From positions 27,309-91,308 of the forward strand of contig CALBGI010000041.1 in NCBI GenBank assembly GCA_937893675.1: DNA of 64,000 nucleotides, in the 5' to 3' direction. Below the pieces are notes generated by a model. It saw nothing but the letters and a program-made list of their open reading frames with translations, was not told where the DNA came from and did no database searches. The stretch comes from an uncultured Blautia sp. GTDB lineage: Bacteria; Bacillota; Clostridia; Lachnospirales; Lachnospiraceae. This document shows, piece after piece, positions 34,798 to 43,195 of the stretch. Both the position numbers and the translations under genes were made by a program. Positions within the stretch are counted from its first letter, which is position 1. Each line of letters begins with the position of its first letter.

Positions 34798-35316
34798 ATG
34801 AAAAATGCAAAAACAAACAATATTACGTTGATTGGCATGCCAGGCGCCGGCAAAAGCACATTAGGAGTGGTTCTTGCCAAGGTTCTTGGATATGAGTTTT
34901 TAGATTCAGACCTTCTGATCCAGAAGCAGGAAAAAAGAAAGCTTCACAGGATCATTGAGGAGGAAGGGTACGAAGGATTCCGACAGATTGAAAACAGGGT
35001 GAATGCATCCATAGAAGCAGAAGAGACCGTAATTGCCACAGGCGGAAGTGTGATTTACTGCCAGGAGGCAATGGAGCATCTCAGATCAATCAGCACAGTG
35101 GTGTATCTCAGGCTCCCTCTGGAAGCCCTTTCTAAGAGGCTGGGCAATTTGAAGGGACGAGGTGTTCTGCTGAAAGAGGGACAGACTCTTGAGAGTCTTT
35201 ATCTGGAAAGAAGCCCGCTTTATGAAAAATATGCAGACGTGATCGCAGAGGAAGAAGGGAAAAATCTGGAGGAGAGTCTGCAGGAGGTTTTATACAGGTT
35301 ACAGGGGGAATTATAA
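34798..35316 (+). CDS. aroK: shikimate kinase
   Basis: ATP-dependent kinase of the fifth step in the shikimate pathway. The 172 residues show Walker A GMPGAGKSTLGV, shikimate-binding DSD (FLDSDLLIQ), RQIENRV, IATGGSV, lid Arg in GRGVLL and the RSPLYEKYADV adenine-binding motif. The ATG (MKNAKTNN) preceded by AGGTGG is taken; a TTG nine codons upstream is possible. It is separated from other aro genes, and probably cotranscribed with the flavoredoxin gene. Confidence 0.92.
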   Translation: MKNAKTNNITLIGMPGAGKSTLGVVLAKVLGYEFLDSDLLIQKQEKRKLHRIIEEEGYEGFRQIENRVNASIEAEETVIATGGSVIYCQEAMEHLRSISTVVYLRLPLEALSKRLGNLKGRGVLLKEGQTLESLYLERSPLYEKYADVIAEEEGKNLEESLQEVLYRLQGEL

Positions 35317-35323
35317 ATTTTTG

Positions 35324-35351
35324 TTTACAAATACAGAAAATGTGTTATAAT
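35324..35351 (+). promoter_or_regulatory. sigma-A promoter of murA
   Basis: TTTACA (35324-35329), 16-base spacer, perfect TATAAT (35346-35351), about 90 bases upstream of the murA start. Confidence 0.7.
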
Positions 35352-35439
35352 ATGAAATTGACTTTGAAAAAGTGGACCTGCATGGATGAATTTGTAAGCA
35401 GAAAATTACCGACGGAGTAGAATAATATAGAGGTGTGTT

Positions 35440-36732
35440 ATGGAACAGTATGTGATTAAAGGTGGTAACCCTCTGGTTGGCGAAGTAGAAATTGCAGGTG
35501 CAAAAAATGCAGCCCTTGCGATTCTTGCAGCGGCAATTATGACGGATGAGACCATTCTGATCGAGAACCTGCCGGATGTCAGAGACATTAATGTCCTGCT
35601 TGAGGCGATTGCCGGTATTGGAGCGCAGGTAGAACGTGTCAGCCGGTCTACTGTAAAGATCAATGGTTCTACCATTGGCGATGTAAGTGTAGATTACGAA
35701 TATATCAAAAAAATCAGAGCTTCTTACTATCTGCTCGGAGCTCTGCTCGGAAAATATAAACATGCGGAAGTTCCGCTTCCGGGCGGCTGCAACATCGGAA
35801 GCCGTCCTATCGACCAGCATCTGAAGGGATTCAGGGCACTTGGAGCAGATGTGGACATCCTTCACGGGGCTATTGTGGCCAAGGCGAAGAATTTGAGAGG
35901 AAGTCATATTTTCCTGGATGTGGTTTCTGTTGGTGCTACCATTAATATCATGATGGCAGCTTCCATGGCTCCCGGAAGAACGATCATCGAGAACGCGGCC
36001 AGAGAGCCTCATGTGGTGGATGTTGCCAACTTCCTGAACAGCATGGGAGCGAACATCAAGGGTGCGGGAACCGATGTCATCCGCATCAGAGGTGTGGAGA
36101 AGCTTCACCGCACAGAATACTCCATTATCCCGGATCAGATTGAAGCGGGAACCTTTATGTTTGCAGCTGCTGCCACAGGCGGAGATGTGACGGTTAAGAA
36201 TGTCATTCCGAAGCATCTGGAAGCAACCACCGCAAAGCTGGAGGAAATCGGCTGTGAGGTAGAGGAATTTGATGATGCGGTTCGTGTACGCGCAGGGCGC
36301 AAGCTTTACCGCACACATGTCAAAACCCTTCCCTATCCCGGATATCCTACGGATATGCAGCCGCAGATAGCAGTGACGCTTGCCCTTGCGGAGGGAACCA
36401 GCATTGTGACAGAGAGTATTTTTGAGAATCGTTTCAAATATGTGGATGAGCTGGCGCGTATGGGCGCCAACATCAAGGTAGAGGGAAACACCGCTATCAT
36501 TGATGGTGTGGAAAGTCTTACCGGAGCCAGAGTCAGCGCACCGGATCTTCGGGCAGGGGCAGCGCTTGTGATTGCAGGGCTTGCCGCTCAGGGTGTGACG
36601 GTTGTGGACGATATTGTATATATCCAGAGAGGATACGAGAATTTTGAGGAAAAGCTCAGAAGTCTTGGAGCAGAAATTGAGCGGGTTTCCAGCGAAAAAG
36701 AAATTCAGAAATTCCGTCTCCGCGTAGGATGA
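35440..36732 (+). CDS. murA: UDP-N-acetylglucosamine 1-carboxyvinyltransferase
   Basis: First committed enzyme of peptidoglycan synthesis, transferring enolpyruvate from PEP to UDP-GlcNAc. The 430 residues include GAKNAALAILAAAI, the catalytic loop PLPGGCNIGSRPIDQH with Cys117 (the fosfomycin target), and TDMQPQIAVTLALAEG. The Cys is present, so intrinsic fosfomycin resistance by Cys-to-Asp is not expected from this copy. Many Firmicutes have two MurA paralogues; which one this is cannot be told. Confidence 0.94.
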   Translation: MEQYVIKGGNPLVGEVEIAGAKNAALAILAAAIMTDETILIENLPDVRDINVLLEAIAGIGAQVERVSRSTVKINGSTIGDVSVDYEYIKKIRASYYLLGALLGKYKHAEVPLPGGCNIGSRPIDQHLKGFRALGADVDILHGAIVAKAKNLRGSHIFLDVVSVGATINIMMAASMAPGRTIIENAAREPHVVDVANFLNSMGANIKGAGTDVIRIRGVEKLHRTEYSIIPDQIEAGTFMFAAAATGGDVTVKNVIPKHLEATTAKLEEIGCEVEEFDDAVRVRAGRKLYRTHVKTLPYPGYPTDMQPQIAVTLALAEGTSIVTESIFENRFKYVDELARMGANIKVEGNTAIIDGVESLTGARVSAPDLRAGAALVIAGLAAQGVTVVDDIVYIQRGYENFEEKLRSLGAEIERVSSEKEIQKFRLRVG

Positions 36733-36758
36733 TTTTTCAAAAAAATATATAGCGAAAG

Positions 36759-36860
36759 CCTTTTATTCAGAGTGGTGGAGGTACAAAGGACCTGGGAAGC
36801 CACGGCAACCCCTTTTTGGAGGAAGGTGCCAACCTGAGCGAGTATTCGAACAATAAGAGG
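36759..36860 (+). ncRNA. SAM-I (S-box) riboswitch upstream of metK
   Basis: Hallmarks of the S-box: P1 stem CCTTTTATT (36759-36767) with AATAAGAGG (36852-36860), AGAGTGGTGGAGG, AAGGACCTGGGAAGCC, CGGCAACCCC, GGAGGAAGGTGCCAACCTGAGCGAG with the kink-turn and pseudoknot elements. It binds S-adenosylmethionine and switches off metK through the terminator that follows. Confidence 0.95.
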
Positions 36861-36876
36861 ATTGTTTCAAAAATGT

Positions 36877-36911
36877 AAGCAGTCCGGTCTTTGTCGGGCT
36901 GCTTTGTATTA
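36877..36911 (+). terminator. SAM riboswitch expression-platform terminator
   Basis: Ten-base stem AAGCAGTCCG/CGGGCTGCTT with an eight-base loop, followed by a modest U-rich tail, placed between the aptamer and metK. Confidence 0.85.
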
Positions 36912-36948
36912 TATAAAAAAATGATTACACAAAAGGAGAAAAGATACC

Positions 36949-38130
36949 ATGGAAAAAATTTTGTTTACTTCCGAATCTGTAACCGAAGGTCATCCGGACA
37001 AAATGTGCGACGCCATTTCCGATGCCATTCTGGATGCCCTTATGAAAGAAGATCCTATGAGCCGTGTAGCCTGCGAGACAGCAGCTACCACAGGACTTGT
37101 TCTGGTCATGGGAGAGATCACCACCAACGCTTATGTGGACATTCAGAAGATCGTCCGCGACACGATTCGTGAAATCGGTTATACCAGAGGCAAATTCGGC
37201 TTTGATGCAGACACCTGCGGTGTGATCGTTTCTATTGACGAGCAGTCTGCAGATATTGCTCTTGGCGTGGACAAGGCGCTGGAAGCAAAGATGGGTGAGG
37301 ATGAGATTGACGCAATTGGCGCCGGCGACCAGGGAATCCAGTTTGGCTATGCATCCAACGAGACAGAGGAGTATATGCCTTATGCCATTAATATGGCACA
37401 TAAACTGGCACGCCGCCTTACCGAGGTTCGCAAAAACGGCACGATTCCTTACCTGCGTCCGGACGGAAAAACACAGGTAACGGTAGAATACAGTCCGGAG
37501 GGAAAACCCATGCGCATTGACGCGGTGGTCTGCTCCACACAGCATGACCCCGAAGTAAGTCAGGAACAGATCCATGAGGATATCCGCAAGTATGTTATGG
37601 ATGCCATTATTCCGCAGGATATGGTGGATGAAGATACCAAATATTTTATCAATCCCACAGGCCGTTTTGTGATCGGCGGACCGCACGGCGACAGCGGACT
37701 TACCGGCCGTAAGATCATCGTGGATTCCTATGGCGGAACCGGACGTCACGGCGGCGGCGCTTTTTCCGGAAAGGACTGCACAAAGGTAGACCGTTCCGCA
37801 GCATATGCAGCACGTTACGTGGCAAAAAATATTGTTGCGGCAGGCCTTGCAGATAAATGTGAAATCCAGCTCTCTTATGCCATCGGTGTTGCACATCCTA
37901 CCTCCATTAATGTGGATACTTTTGGAACAGGACGCCTTCCGGAGACCAAGCTTGTGGAAATCATCCGCGAAAACTTTGATCTTCGTCCGGCAGGAATCAT
38001 CAAAATGCTGGATCTGCGTCGTCCGATTTACAAGCAGACAGCTGCTTACGGACATTTTGGCCGCACAGATGTAGACCTTCCCTGGGAGCATCTGGATAAG
38101 GTTGAGGATCTGAAGAAATATCTTGTGTAA
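36949..38130 (+). CDS. metK: S-adenosylmethionine synthetase
   Basis: Makes SAM from methionine and ATP. Motifs: [34 protein letters not shown], the flexible loop region, [21 protein letters not shown] and [16 protein letters not shown]. The 393 residues are standard. Upstream SAM-I riboswitch indicates feedback control by its product. A strong hairpin terminator follows. Confidence 0.97.
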   Translation: MEKILFTSESVTEGHPDKMCDAISDAILDALMKEDPMSRVACETAATTGLVLVMGEITTNAYVDIQKIVRDTIREIGYTRGKFGFDADTCGVIVSIDEQSADIALGVDKALEAKMGEDEIDAIGAGDQGIQFGYASNETEEYMPYAINMAHKLARRLTEVRKNGTIPYLRPDGKTQVTVEYSPEGKPMRIDAVVCSTQHDPEVSQEQIHEDIRKYVMDAIIPQDMVDEDTKYFINPTGRFVIGGPHGDSGLTGRKIIVDSYGGTGRHGGGAFSGKDCTKVDRSAAYAARYVAKNIVAAGLADKCEIQLSYAIGVAHPTSINVDTFGTGRLPETKLVEIIRENFDLRPAGIIKMLDLRRPIYKQTAAYGHFGRTDVDLPWEHLDKVEDLKKYLV

Positions 38131-38157
38131 GAAAATCAAATAAAGAAACATAAACGA

Positions 38158-38220
38158 AACTGCTGCAAAAACAGCCCAGGCAATAGCACCGCCGGGGGAT
38201 TTTGCGGCAGTTCTTTTTAT
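38158..38220 (+). terminator. intrinsic terminator of metK
   Basis: AACTGCTGCAAAA (38158-38170) pairs with TTTTGCGGCAGTT (38200-38212), with an inner CGGC-rich loop, followed by CTTTTTAT. Confidence 0.85.
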
Positions 38221-38262
38221 AGAAAATTTAGAGATGAAAATGCGGCTTTATGGTATAATAAA

Positions 38263-38300
38263 AACATTGAATGAATGCAGGACGAAGACGCAGAAGGAAG
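38263..38300. repeat. diverged copy of part of the parA-upstream 117-bp repeat
   Basis: On the plus strand this stretch matches the minus strand of the first unit of the 8464-8749 repeat at 32 of 38 positions, with 15 identical bases in a row (GACGAAGACGCAGAA). It lies exactly at the 5' end of the histidine-kinase gene. Confidence 0.6.
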
Positions 38301-39474
38301 GGAGGAATTTAAGACGAAACTAAAATCACGGATCATAGTGGGCTTTGTGATGATCATTCTTGTTCCTCTGCTTTTGTTTGCGGCAACCCTGTATGGAATG
38401 GCCCAGTCTCAGAATTTAAGCCAGCCACAGACGGCGGAGATCGTGATGGAGACAGAGGGGAGCGGTTATGAAGGAATTGCCATTGCCCAGTCAAACGGAA
38501 GGACGCAGATCCAGATTATGGTGAAGGATCTGTTTCTGGCAGCCTTTATTATTTTGATATTTACAGCTATGGCAGTCGGACTGTGGATTTACCGCAGCAT
38601 TGCCGCGCCTCTTGTGAAGCTGAAGAAAGCCACGCAGAATATCAAAGAAGGAAATCTGGATTTTGTGCTGGATGTGGAGGGAAATGACGAGTTTTCTGAT
38701 CTGTGCCAGGATTTTGAAGAAATGCGGATCCGACTGAAAGAATCTGCGGAAGAAAAGCTGGTCATGGACAAGGAAAATAAAGAGCTCATCAGCAATATTT
38801 CCCATGATTTAAAAACACCCATTACCGCGGTAAAGGGGTATGTAGAAGGGATTATGGACGGTGTTGCAGACACGCCGGAGAAAATGGACCGCTATGTGCG
38901 CACCATTTATAATAAAACCAATGAAATGGATCATCTTATCAATGAGCTGACCTTTTATTCAAAAATTGATACCAATCGTATTCCCTATACATTCAGCAAG
39001 CTGAATGTGGAAGCGTATTTTAATGACTGTGCCGAGGAGCTTGGCCTTGAAATGGGAACAAGGGGGATCGAGCTGGTATATGCAAATTATGTGGATTCCG
39101 ATGTGATCGTGATTGCGGACGGAGAGCAGATCCGCCGTGTGATTCACAACATCGTGAGCAATTCCGTCAAATATATGGATAAGAAAAAAGGAATCATCCA
39201 GATGCGCATCAAAGATGTGGGGGATTTCATCCAGGTGGAAATAGAGGACAATGGAAAAGGCATCGGGGCGAAGGATCTAACCTGTATTTTTGACCGATTT
39301 TACCGCACGGATGTATCGAGGAATTCGTCTAAGGGCGGAAGCGGAATCGGACTTTCTATTGTCAAGAAAATTCTGGAGGATCACGGCGGAAAGGTTTGGG
39401 CCACCAGCCGTCTGGGCATCGGCACAATTATGTATTTTGTACTTAGAAAATATCAGGAGGTACCAATGAAATGA
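38275..39474 (+). CDS. sensor histidine kinase
   Basis: A 399-residue HisKA/HATPase kinase with two transmembrane helices (about residues 18-43 and 83-104 in this reading), an extracytoplasmic loop of about 40 residues, a HAMP domain, H-box NISHDLKTPITAVKGY with His near 177, N-box HNIVSNSVKYMD, G1 DNGKGIG and G2 GGSGIGLSI. It precedes an OmpR-type regulator with a four-base overlap (ATGA). The start is uncertain: the ATG at 38275 lies only about ten bases after a TATAAT -10 box (38254-38259), without a ribosome site, inside a repeat fragment; a strong AAGGGAGGA (38297-38305) points to an ACG at 38314 giving TKLKSRIIVGF. Confidence 0.88.
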   Translation: MQDEDAEGREEFKTKLKSRIIVGFVMIILVPLLLFAATLYGMAQSQNLSQPQTAEIVMETEGSGYEGIAIAQSNGRTQIQIMVKDLFLAAFIILIFTAMAVGLWIYRSIAAPLVKLKKATQNIKEGNLDFVLDVEGNDEFSDLCQDFEEMRIRLKESAEEKLVMDKENKELISNISHDLKTPITAVKGYVEGIMDGVADTPEKMDRYVRTIYNKTNEMDHLINELTFYSKIDTNRIPYTFSKLNVEAYFNDCAEELGLEMGTRGIELVYANYVDSDVIVIADGEQIRRVIHNIVSNSVKYMDKKKGIIQMRIKDVGDFIQVEIEDNGKGIGAKDLTCIFDRFYRTDVSRNSSKGGSGIGLSIVKKILEDHGGKVWATSRLGIGTIMYFVLRKYQEVPMK

Positions 39475-40160
39475 GCAAAATTCTGATCATAGAGGATGAA
39501 GAGAGTATTGCGGAGCTGGAGAAGGATTATCTGGAATTGTCCGGCTTTGAGGTGGAAATTGCGGGAAGAGGAGACGTTGGACTGGAAAAAGCGCTGAAGG
39601 AAGAATTTGATCTGATCATCCTGGATCTGATGCTTCCGGAGGTGGACGGGTTCGACATCTGCCGTCAGGTGCGCCAGGAAAAAAACACGCCGATTATCAT
39701 GGTTTCCGCAAAAAAGGATGATATTGATAAAATAAGAGGGCTTGGCCTGGGCGCGGACGATTATATGACAAAACCCTTCAGTCCCAGCGAGCTGGTTGCC
39801 AGGGTAAAGGCACATATGGAGCGCTATAACCGTCTGACTGGTTCCAACATGAACAAAAATGATATTATCGAGATCCGCGGAATCAAGATTGACAAAACCG
39901 CGCGCCGCGTATGGATCAATGGCGAAGAGACAACCTTTACTTCCAAGGAATATGACCTGCTCACTTTCCTCGCGTCCAATCCCAATCGCGTATTTACAAA
40001 AGAGGAGCTTTTCCGGGAAATCTGGGATATGGAATCTCTGGGAGACATTGCGACGGTGACTGTGCATATCAAGAAGATCCGGGAAAAAATTGAGTTTGAT
40101 ACAGCGAAACCGCAGTATATTGAGACTATCTGGGGTGTGGGATACCGGTTCAAAGTATAA
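39471..40160 (+). CDS. OmpR/PhoB-family response regulator
   Basis: A 229-residue DNA-binding regulator. Receiver domain with acidic pair EDEES (residues 8-12), phosphoacceptor Asp52 in LIILDLMLPEVDG, and SAKK Lys near 103; linker; winged-helix output domain (about 130-227) with SKEYDLLTFLASNPNRVFTKEELFREIW and TVTVHIKKIREKI. It is encoded 3' of its presumed kinase with overlapping start. The stimulus and targets are unknown. Confidence 0.94.
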   Translation: MSKILIIEDEESIAELEKDYLELSGFEVEIAGRGDVGLEKALKEEFDLIILDLMLPEVDGFDICRQVRQEKNTPIIMVSAKKDDIDKIRGLGLGADDYMTKPFSPSELVARVKAHMERYNRLTGSNMNKNDIIEIRGIKIDKTARRVWINGEETTFTSKEYDLLTFLASNPNRVFTKEELFREIWDMESLGDIATVTVHIKKIREKIEFDTAKPQYIETIWGVGYRFKV

Positions 40161-40191
40161 GAGGCGTTAAAAATTTCAGAGAGTTATTTGA

Positions 40192-40257
40192 AACAAAAAA
40201 TAAGGAACCAATGCAGGCATCAGTTCCTCGGAAAAACATTTAAGTTTTTTGATCTAC
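40192..40257 (-). ncRNA. predicted small RNA, about 65 nt
   Basis: Minus-strand unit with a consensus promoter (40264-40292) and, about 50 bases downstream of the inferred start, a terminator hairpin GGAAC/GTTCC with inner ATGC/GCAT (40204-40227) followed by TTATTTTTT. A second small hairpin AAAAAC/GTTTTT lies at 40234-40252. No ORF of any length is present. Expression and targets are unknown; the call rests only on promoter and terminator. Confidence 0.6.
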
Positions 40258-40263
40258 GCTGTT

Positions 40264-40292
40264 ATTATATGCAGTTAATACTAAAAAGTCAA
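40264..40292 (-). promoter_or_regulatory. sigma-A promoter of the predicted small RNA
   Basis: Minus strand: TTGACT (40287-40292), 17-base spacer, perfect TATAAT (40264-40269). It points away from the DUF3786 gene towards the response regulator. Confidence 0.8.
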
Positions 40293-40401
40293 CAAATTAT
40301 TTTCTGTGTTTATTGCAATTTGTTTTTATGGAGGATTACATTATAGGGTGCTTTGATACTGTTAAGCAAACAATTATTGTTGTGGATAAGGTATAAAGAC
40401 T

Positions 40402-41043
40402 ATGGAAAACAAAAAAACATCCAACTATGATCTGCAGGTGGATATTGCGAGAGATATTTTTGTGAAATATGACCAGAAAGTATTGATCCGCAAGTTTCAT
40501 CTCACGGCGGATGAGGAACGGATTTATTTGAAATATCTGGGGATTCCTTTTCGCATCTGTCGTAAAAGCGGACGCATAGAGGAAAGCCTGCAGGAGAACA
40601 ATTGGAAGGAATGCCGATCCTATGACACGGTTATGACGATTTATGATCTGCTGTGTCACTCCAAAGGCGAGAAAATGCCCGTTTTATCCGGGAGTTGGTG
40701 TACAACAGCCAGTGTTTTTGATATAGACGGACAGAATTCTGAGACCTTTACAAAAGAGTATGCCGAAGCATTCCAGAATCATGTGGAAGAGCTGAAAATG
40801 GCTTGTCAGAAAATGAAAGGTGTTGTGGAGCCACCGCTTGCCAGAGCAGATGTGACCTGCCGGATTCCGGTGACTTCTTTTTTTGACATACTGCTACAGT
40901 TCTGGGAAGGAGACGAGGAATTTTCCCCGAAGATTCTTTTGATGTGGGATAAAAATTTTCAAAGCTTTCTGCATTATGAGACAACCTTTTATCTGCAGAA
41001 AGATCTGCTGGAACGATTAGTCAAGAATCTGAAAAATATTTAG
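40402..41043 (+). CDS. DUF3786 family protein
   Basis: A 213-residue soluble protein recognised as DUF3786 (anaerobe-specific, unknown function). It begins MENKKTSNYDLQVDIARDIF, holds FHLTADEERIYLKYLGIPFRI, TVMTIYDLLCHSKGEKMP and PVTSFFDILLQFWEGDEEF. Cysteines at several positions (RICRKSGR, LLCHSK, SWCTT, KMACQKM, DVTCRIP) may bind metal or be redox active, but no cluster motif is complete. It lies upstream of the decarboxylase gene on the same strand. Confidence 0.75.
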   Translation: MENKKTSNYDLQVDIARDIFVKYDQKVLIRKFHLTADEERIYLKYLGIPFRICRKSGRIEESLQENNWKECRSYDTVMTIYDLLCHSKGEKMPVLSGSWCTTASVFDIDGQNSETFTKEYAEAFQNHVEELKMACQKMKGVVEPPLARADVTCRIPVTSFFDILLQFWEGDEEFSPKILLMWDKNFQSFLHYETTFYLQKDLLERLVKNLKNI

Positions 41044-41073
41044 GTATCATTAAAAAATAAACAGAGGAAAGCT

Positions 41074-42531
41074 ATGGAAAACTTATACAGAAAGTTGAAA
41101 CAATACGGGGAATCGGATGCGTATCCCTTTCATATGCCTGGACACAAAAGAAATCCCTTGTGTGTGTCAGGAGAATTTCCACTGGGGATTGATATTACGG
41201 AGATAGACGGCTTTGACAATCTTCACCATGCAGTGGGGATCCTGAAGGAGGCGCAGGAACGCGCGGCCGGACTTTTCGGAGTGAAAGAAACTTTTTTCAG
41301 TGTCAATGGCAGCACGGCGGCGATTTTGTCAGCAATTTCGGCCTGTGTAAAAAGAGGTGGCACGATCCTGACGGCAAGGAACTGCCACAAAGCAGTATAT
41401 CACGCCATGTATCTTCGGAATTTACAGCCGGTTTATGTGTATCCGCATCTCAGTACAGAGCTTGGTCTCAACGGGGCAATTGCGCCGGAGGATGTGGAAG
41501 CGGCTTTGAAAAGGCATCCGGATGCAGAGGCAGTGATGATTACCTCGCCTACCTATGACGGCATTGTTTCGGATATAGAAAAAATTGCGCAGATTGCGTA
41601 TGAGCACGGAGTTCCCCTGATCGTAGACGAGGCTCACGGAGCGCATTTTTGCTTTTCTGAGTATTTTCCCGTATCGGCAGCAGCGCTTGGCGCAGATGTG
41701 GTGATCCAAAGCGTGCATAAAACCCTTCCGGCTATGACGCAGACAGCGCTTCTCCATCTCTGCAGCAGCCGGGTGAGCAGGGAAACAATCGGACGTTTTA
41801 TGGGGATTTATCAAAGCAGCAGTCCGTCCTATGTGCTCATGGCTTCCATTGATGCCTGCGTGGACAGGCTCTGCCGCGAGGGAGATAAAATGTTTGCCGT
41901 ATTTACGGACGCGCTTGAAAATGCCCGCACACGGCTGGAAAAATGTAGATATATCCGTCTGATCACGCCGGAAATCGTCAAAGCTATGGGAGGCTTTGCC
42001 TATGACCGCTCCAAGCTTGTTTTTTCTACAGCGGGAAGCAGTCTTACCGGTCATGAATTTGCAGAGCTTCTCCGCCGGAAGTACCATCTGGAGCTGGAAA
42101 TGGAGGCGGAGGCTTACGCTCTGGCTCTTACCTCTGTGGGAGATACCGTCCAGGGCTTTGACCGTCTGTGTGAGGCGGTTGAAGAAATTGACAGACAGGA
42201 GTCGTTAAAGAATACAGAAGGATTTTGGAAAGACAGGGCAGAAAGGGCGCGGACGCAAAATTTGCTGTCGGCAGAAATGTTTCCTCAGGTGTGTATGTCC
42301 ATTGCAGAGGCCATGGAGACAGATTGGGAGGAACTGCCCATAGAAAAGAGCGCCGGTAAAATATCCGCTGAATTTGTTTATCTGTATCCGCCCGGAATTC
42401 CGCTGCTGGTACCGGGAGAAGAGATTACTGGACATTTTCTTGAGAATATGAGAAGATACAAAGAACAGGGGCTTTCCCTGCAGGGAACAAAAGACATGGC
42501 CTGTGAGCGGATATGTACAGTAAAGGAGTAA
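41074..42531 (+). CDS. Orn/Lys/Arg decarboxylase family PLP enzyme
   Basis: Fold-type I PLP enzyme of the YaaO/SpeA group acting on lysine, ornithine or arginine. The 485 residues start with YPFHMPGHKRNP, the family signature, and contain FSVNGSTAAILSAI, TSPTYDGIVSDI, VDEAHGAHF and PLP lysine in VVIQSVHKTLPAMTQ. The C-terminal domain has YPPGIPLLVPGEEIT. The exact substrate is not evident. Its position before kinase-holB-ricT mirrors yaaO-tmk-holB-yaaT of Bacillus. Confidence 0.9.
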   Translation: MENLYRKLKQYGESDAYPFHMPGHKRNPLCVSGEFPLGIDITEIDGFDNLHHAVGILKEAQERAAGLFGVKETFFSVNGSTAAILSAISACVKRGGTILTARNCHKAVYHAMYLRNLQPVYVYPHLSTELGLNGAIAPEDVEAALKRHPDAEAVMITSPTYDGIVSDIEKIAQIAYEHGVPLIVDEAHGAHFCFSEYFPVSAAALGADVVIQSVHKTLPAMTQTALLHLCSSRVSRETIGRFMGIYQSSSPSYVLMASIDACVDRLCREGDKMFAVFTDALENARTRLEKCRYIRLITPEIVKAMGGFAYDRSKLVFSTAGSSLTGHEFAELLRRKYHLELEMEAEAYALALTSVGDTVQGFDRLCEAVEEIDRQESLKNTEGFWKDRAERARTQNLLSAEMFPQVCMSIAEAMETDWEELPIEKSAGKISAEFVYLYPPGIPLLVPGEEITGHFLENMRRYKEQGLSLQGTKDMACERICTVKE

Positions 42532-42555
42532 CGGGGGATGCCCCGGAGAGAGAAT

Positions 42556-43146
42556 ATGGGAAAAATATTTTACATTATGGGGAAAAGTGCCAGCGGCAAG
42601 GACAAAATATATGGATATCTTTCGGAAAATCAGGAGCTGGCGCTGAAAAAACTGATTCTTTATACAACCCGCCCCATCCGCGCGGAAGAGGAGAACGGAA
42701 AACAGTATTATTTTGTGGATGAAAAGAAATATAAGGAGTTTAAAAAGGCGGGGACGTTGATCGAAGCCCGCACGTACAAGACGGTTCATGGGCTTTGGAC
42801 ATACTTCACCGCAGATGACGGACAGGTGGAGCTTGACAAGGGAGATTATCTCGGCATCGGAACTCTGGAATCCTACAAAAAAATGAAAAAATATTATGGG
42901 GAAGAAGCCCTTTGCCCAGTCTATATTGAGGTGGAGGACGGAGAGCGTCTGGAACGGGCGCTGCTGCGGGAGAAAAAACAAAAAAAACCCAAATATGCGG
43001 AGCTTTGCCGTCGCTTTCTTGCAGACCTGGAGGACTTTTCTGAAGAGAACATTAAGGATGCGGGGATTACCTGTCGATTCCAGAATGTGGATTTGGATGT
43101 TTGCATAGAAGAAATTGTAAATTATATAAAAACAATGCAATCATAA
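42556..43146 (+). CDS. guanylate kinase-like nucleotide kinase
   Basis: A 196-residue P-loop kinase with Walker A MGKSASGKDKIY and the GMP-binding-like TTRPIRAEEENGKQYYFV and a long basic region REKKQKKPKYAELCRRFLADLEDF. It resembles guanylate kinase but the usual SxxxGxYYGT segment is EARTYKTVHGLW, so substrate choice is open. It occupies the place thymidylate kinase (tmk) holds in Bacillus. The ATG after GGAGAGAG is preferred over one six codons upstream. No neighbour supplies tmk in this window. Confidence 0.75.
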   Translation: MGKIFYIMGKSASGKDKIYGYLSENQELALKKLILYTTRPIRAEEENGKQYYFVDEKKYKEFKKAGTLIEARTYKTVHGLWTYFTADDGQVELDKGDYLGIGTLESYKKMKKYYGEEALCPVYIEVEDGERLERALLREKKQKKPKYAELCRRFLADLEDFSEENIKDAGITCRFQNVDLDVCIEEIVNYIKTMQS

Positions 43147-43195
43147 AAAAGATATGATATAATAGGAGCACTACAAACTATCGGAGGTGATTCGT

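Noticed and set aside
35311..36318. 335-codon minus-strand open frame opposite murA
   Set aside because: Antisense to murA; no family resemblance.
36925..38151. 408-codon minus-strand open frame opposite metK
   Set aside because: Shadow of metK with low-complexity composition and no ribosome site; metK has all its motifs and a riboswitch.
40204..40227. Terminator of the two-component operon on the plus strand
   Set aside because: The hairpin lacks a U-run on the plus strand; the run lies on the minus-strand side, which supports the small-RNA reading.
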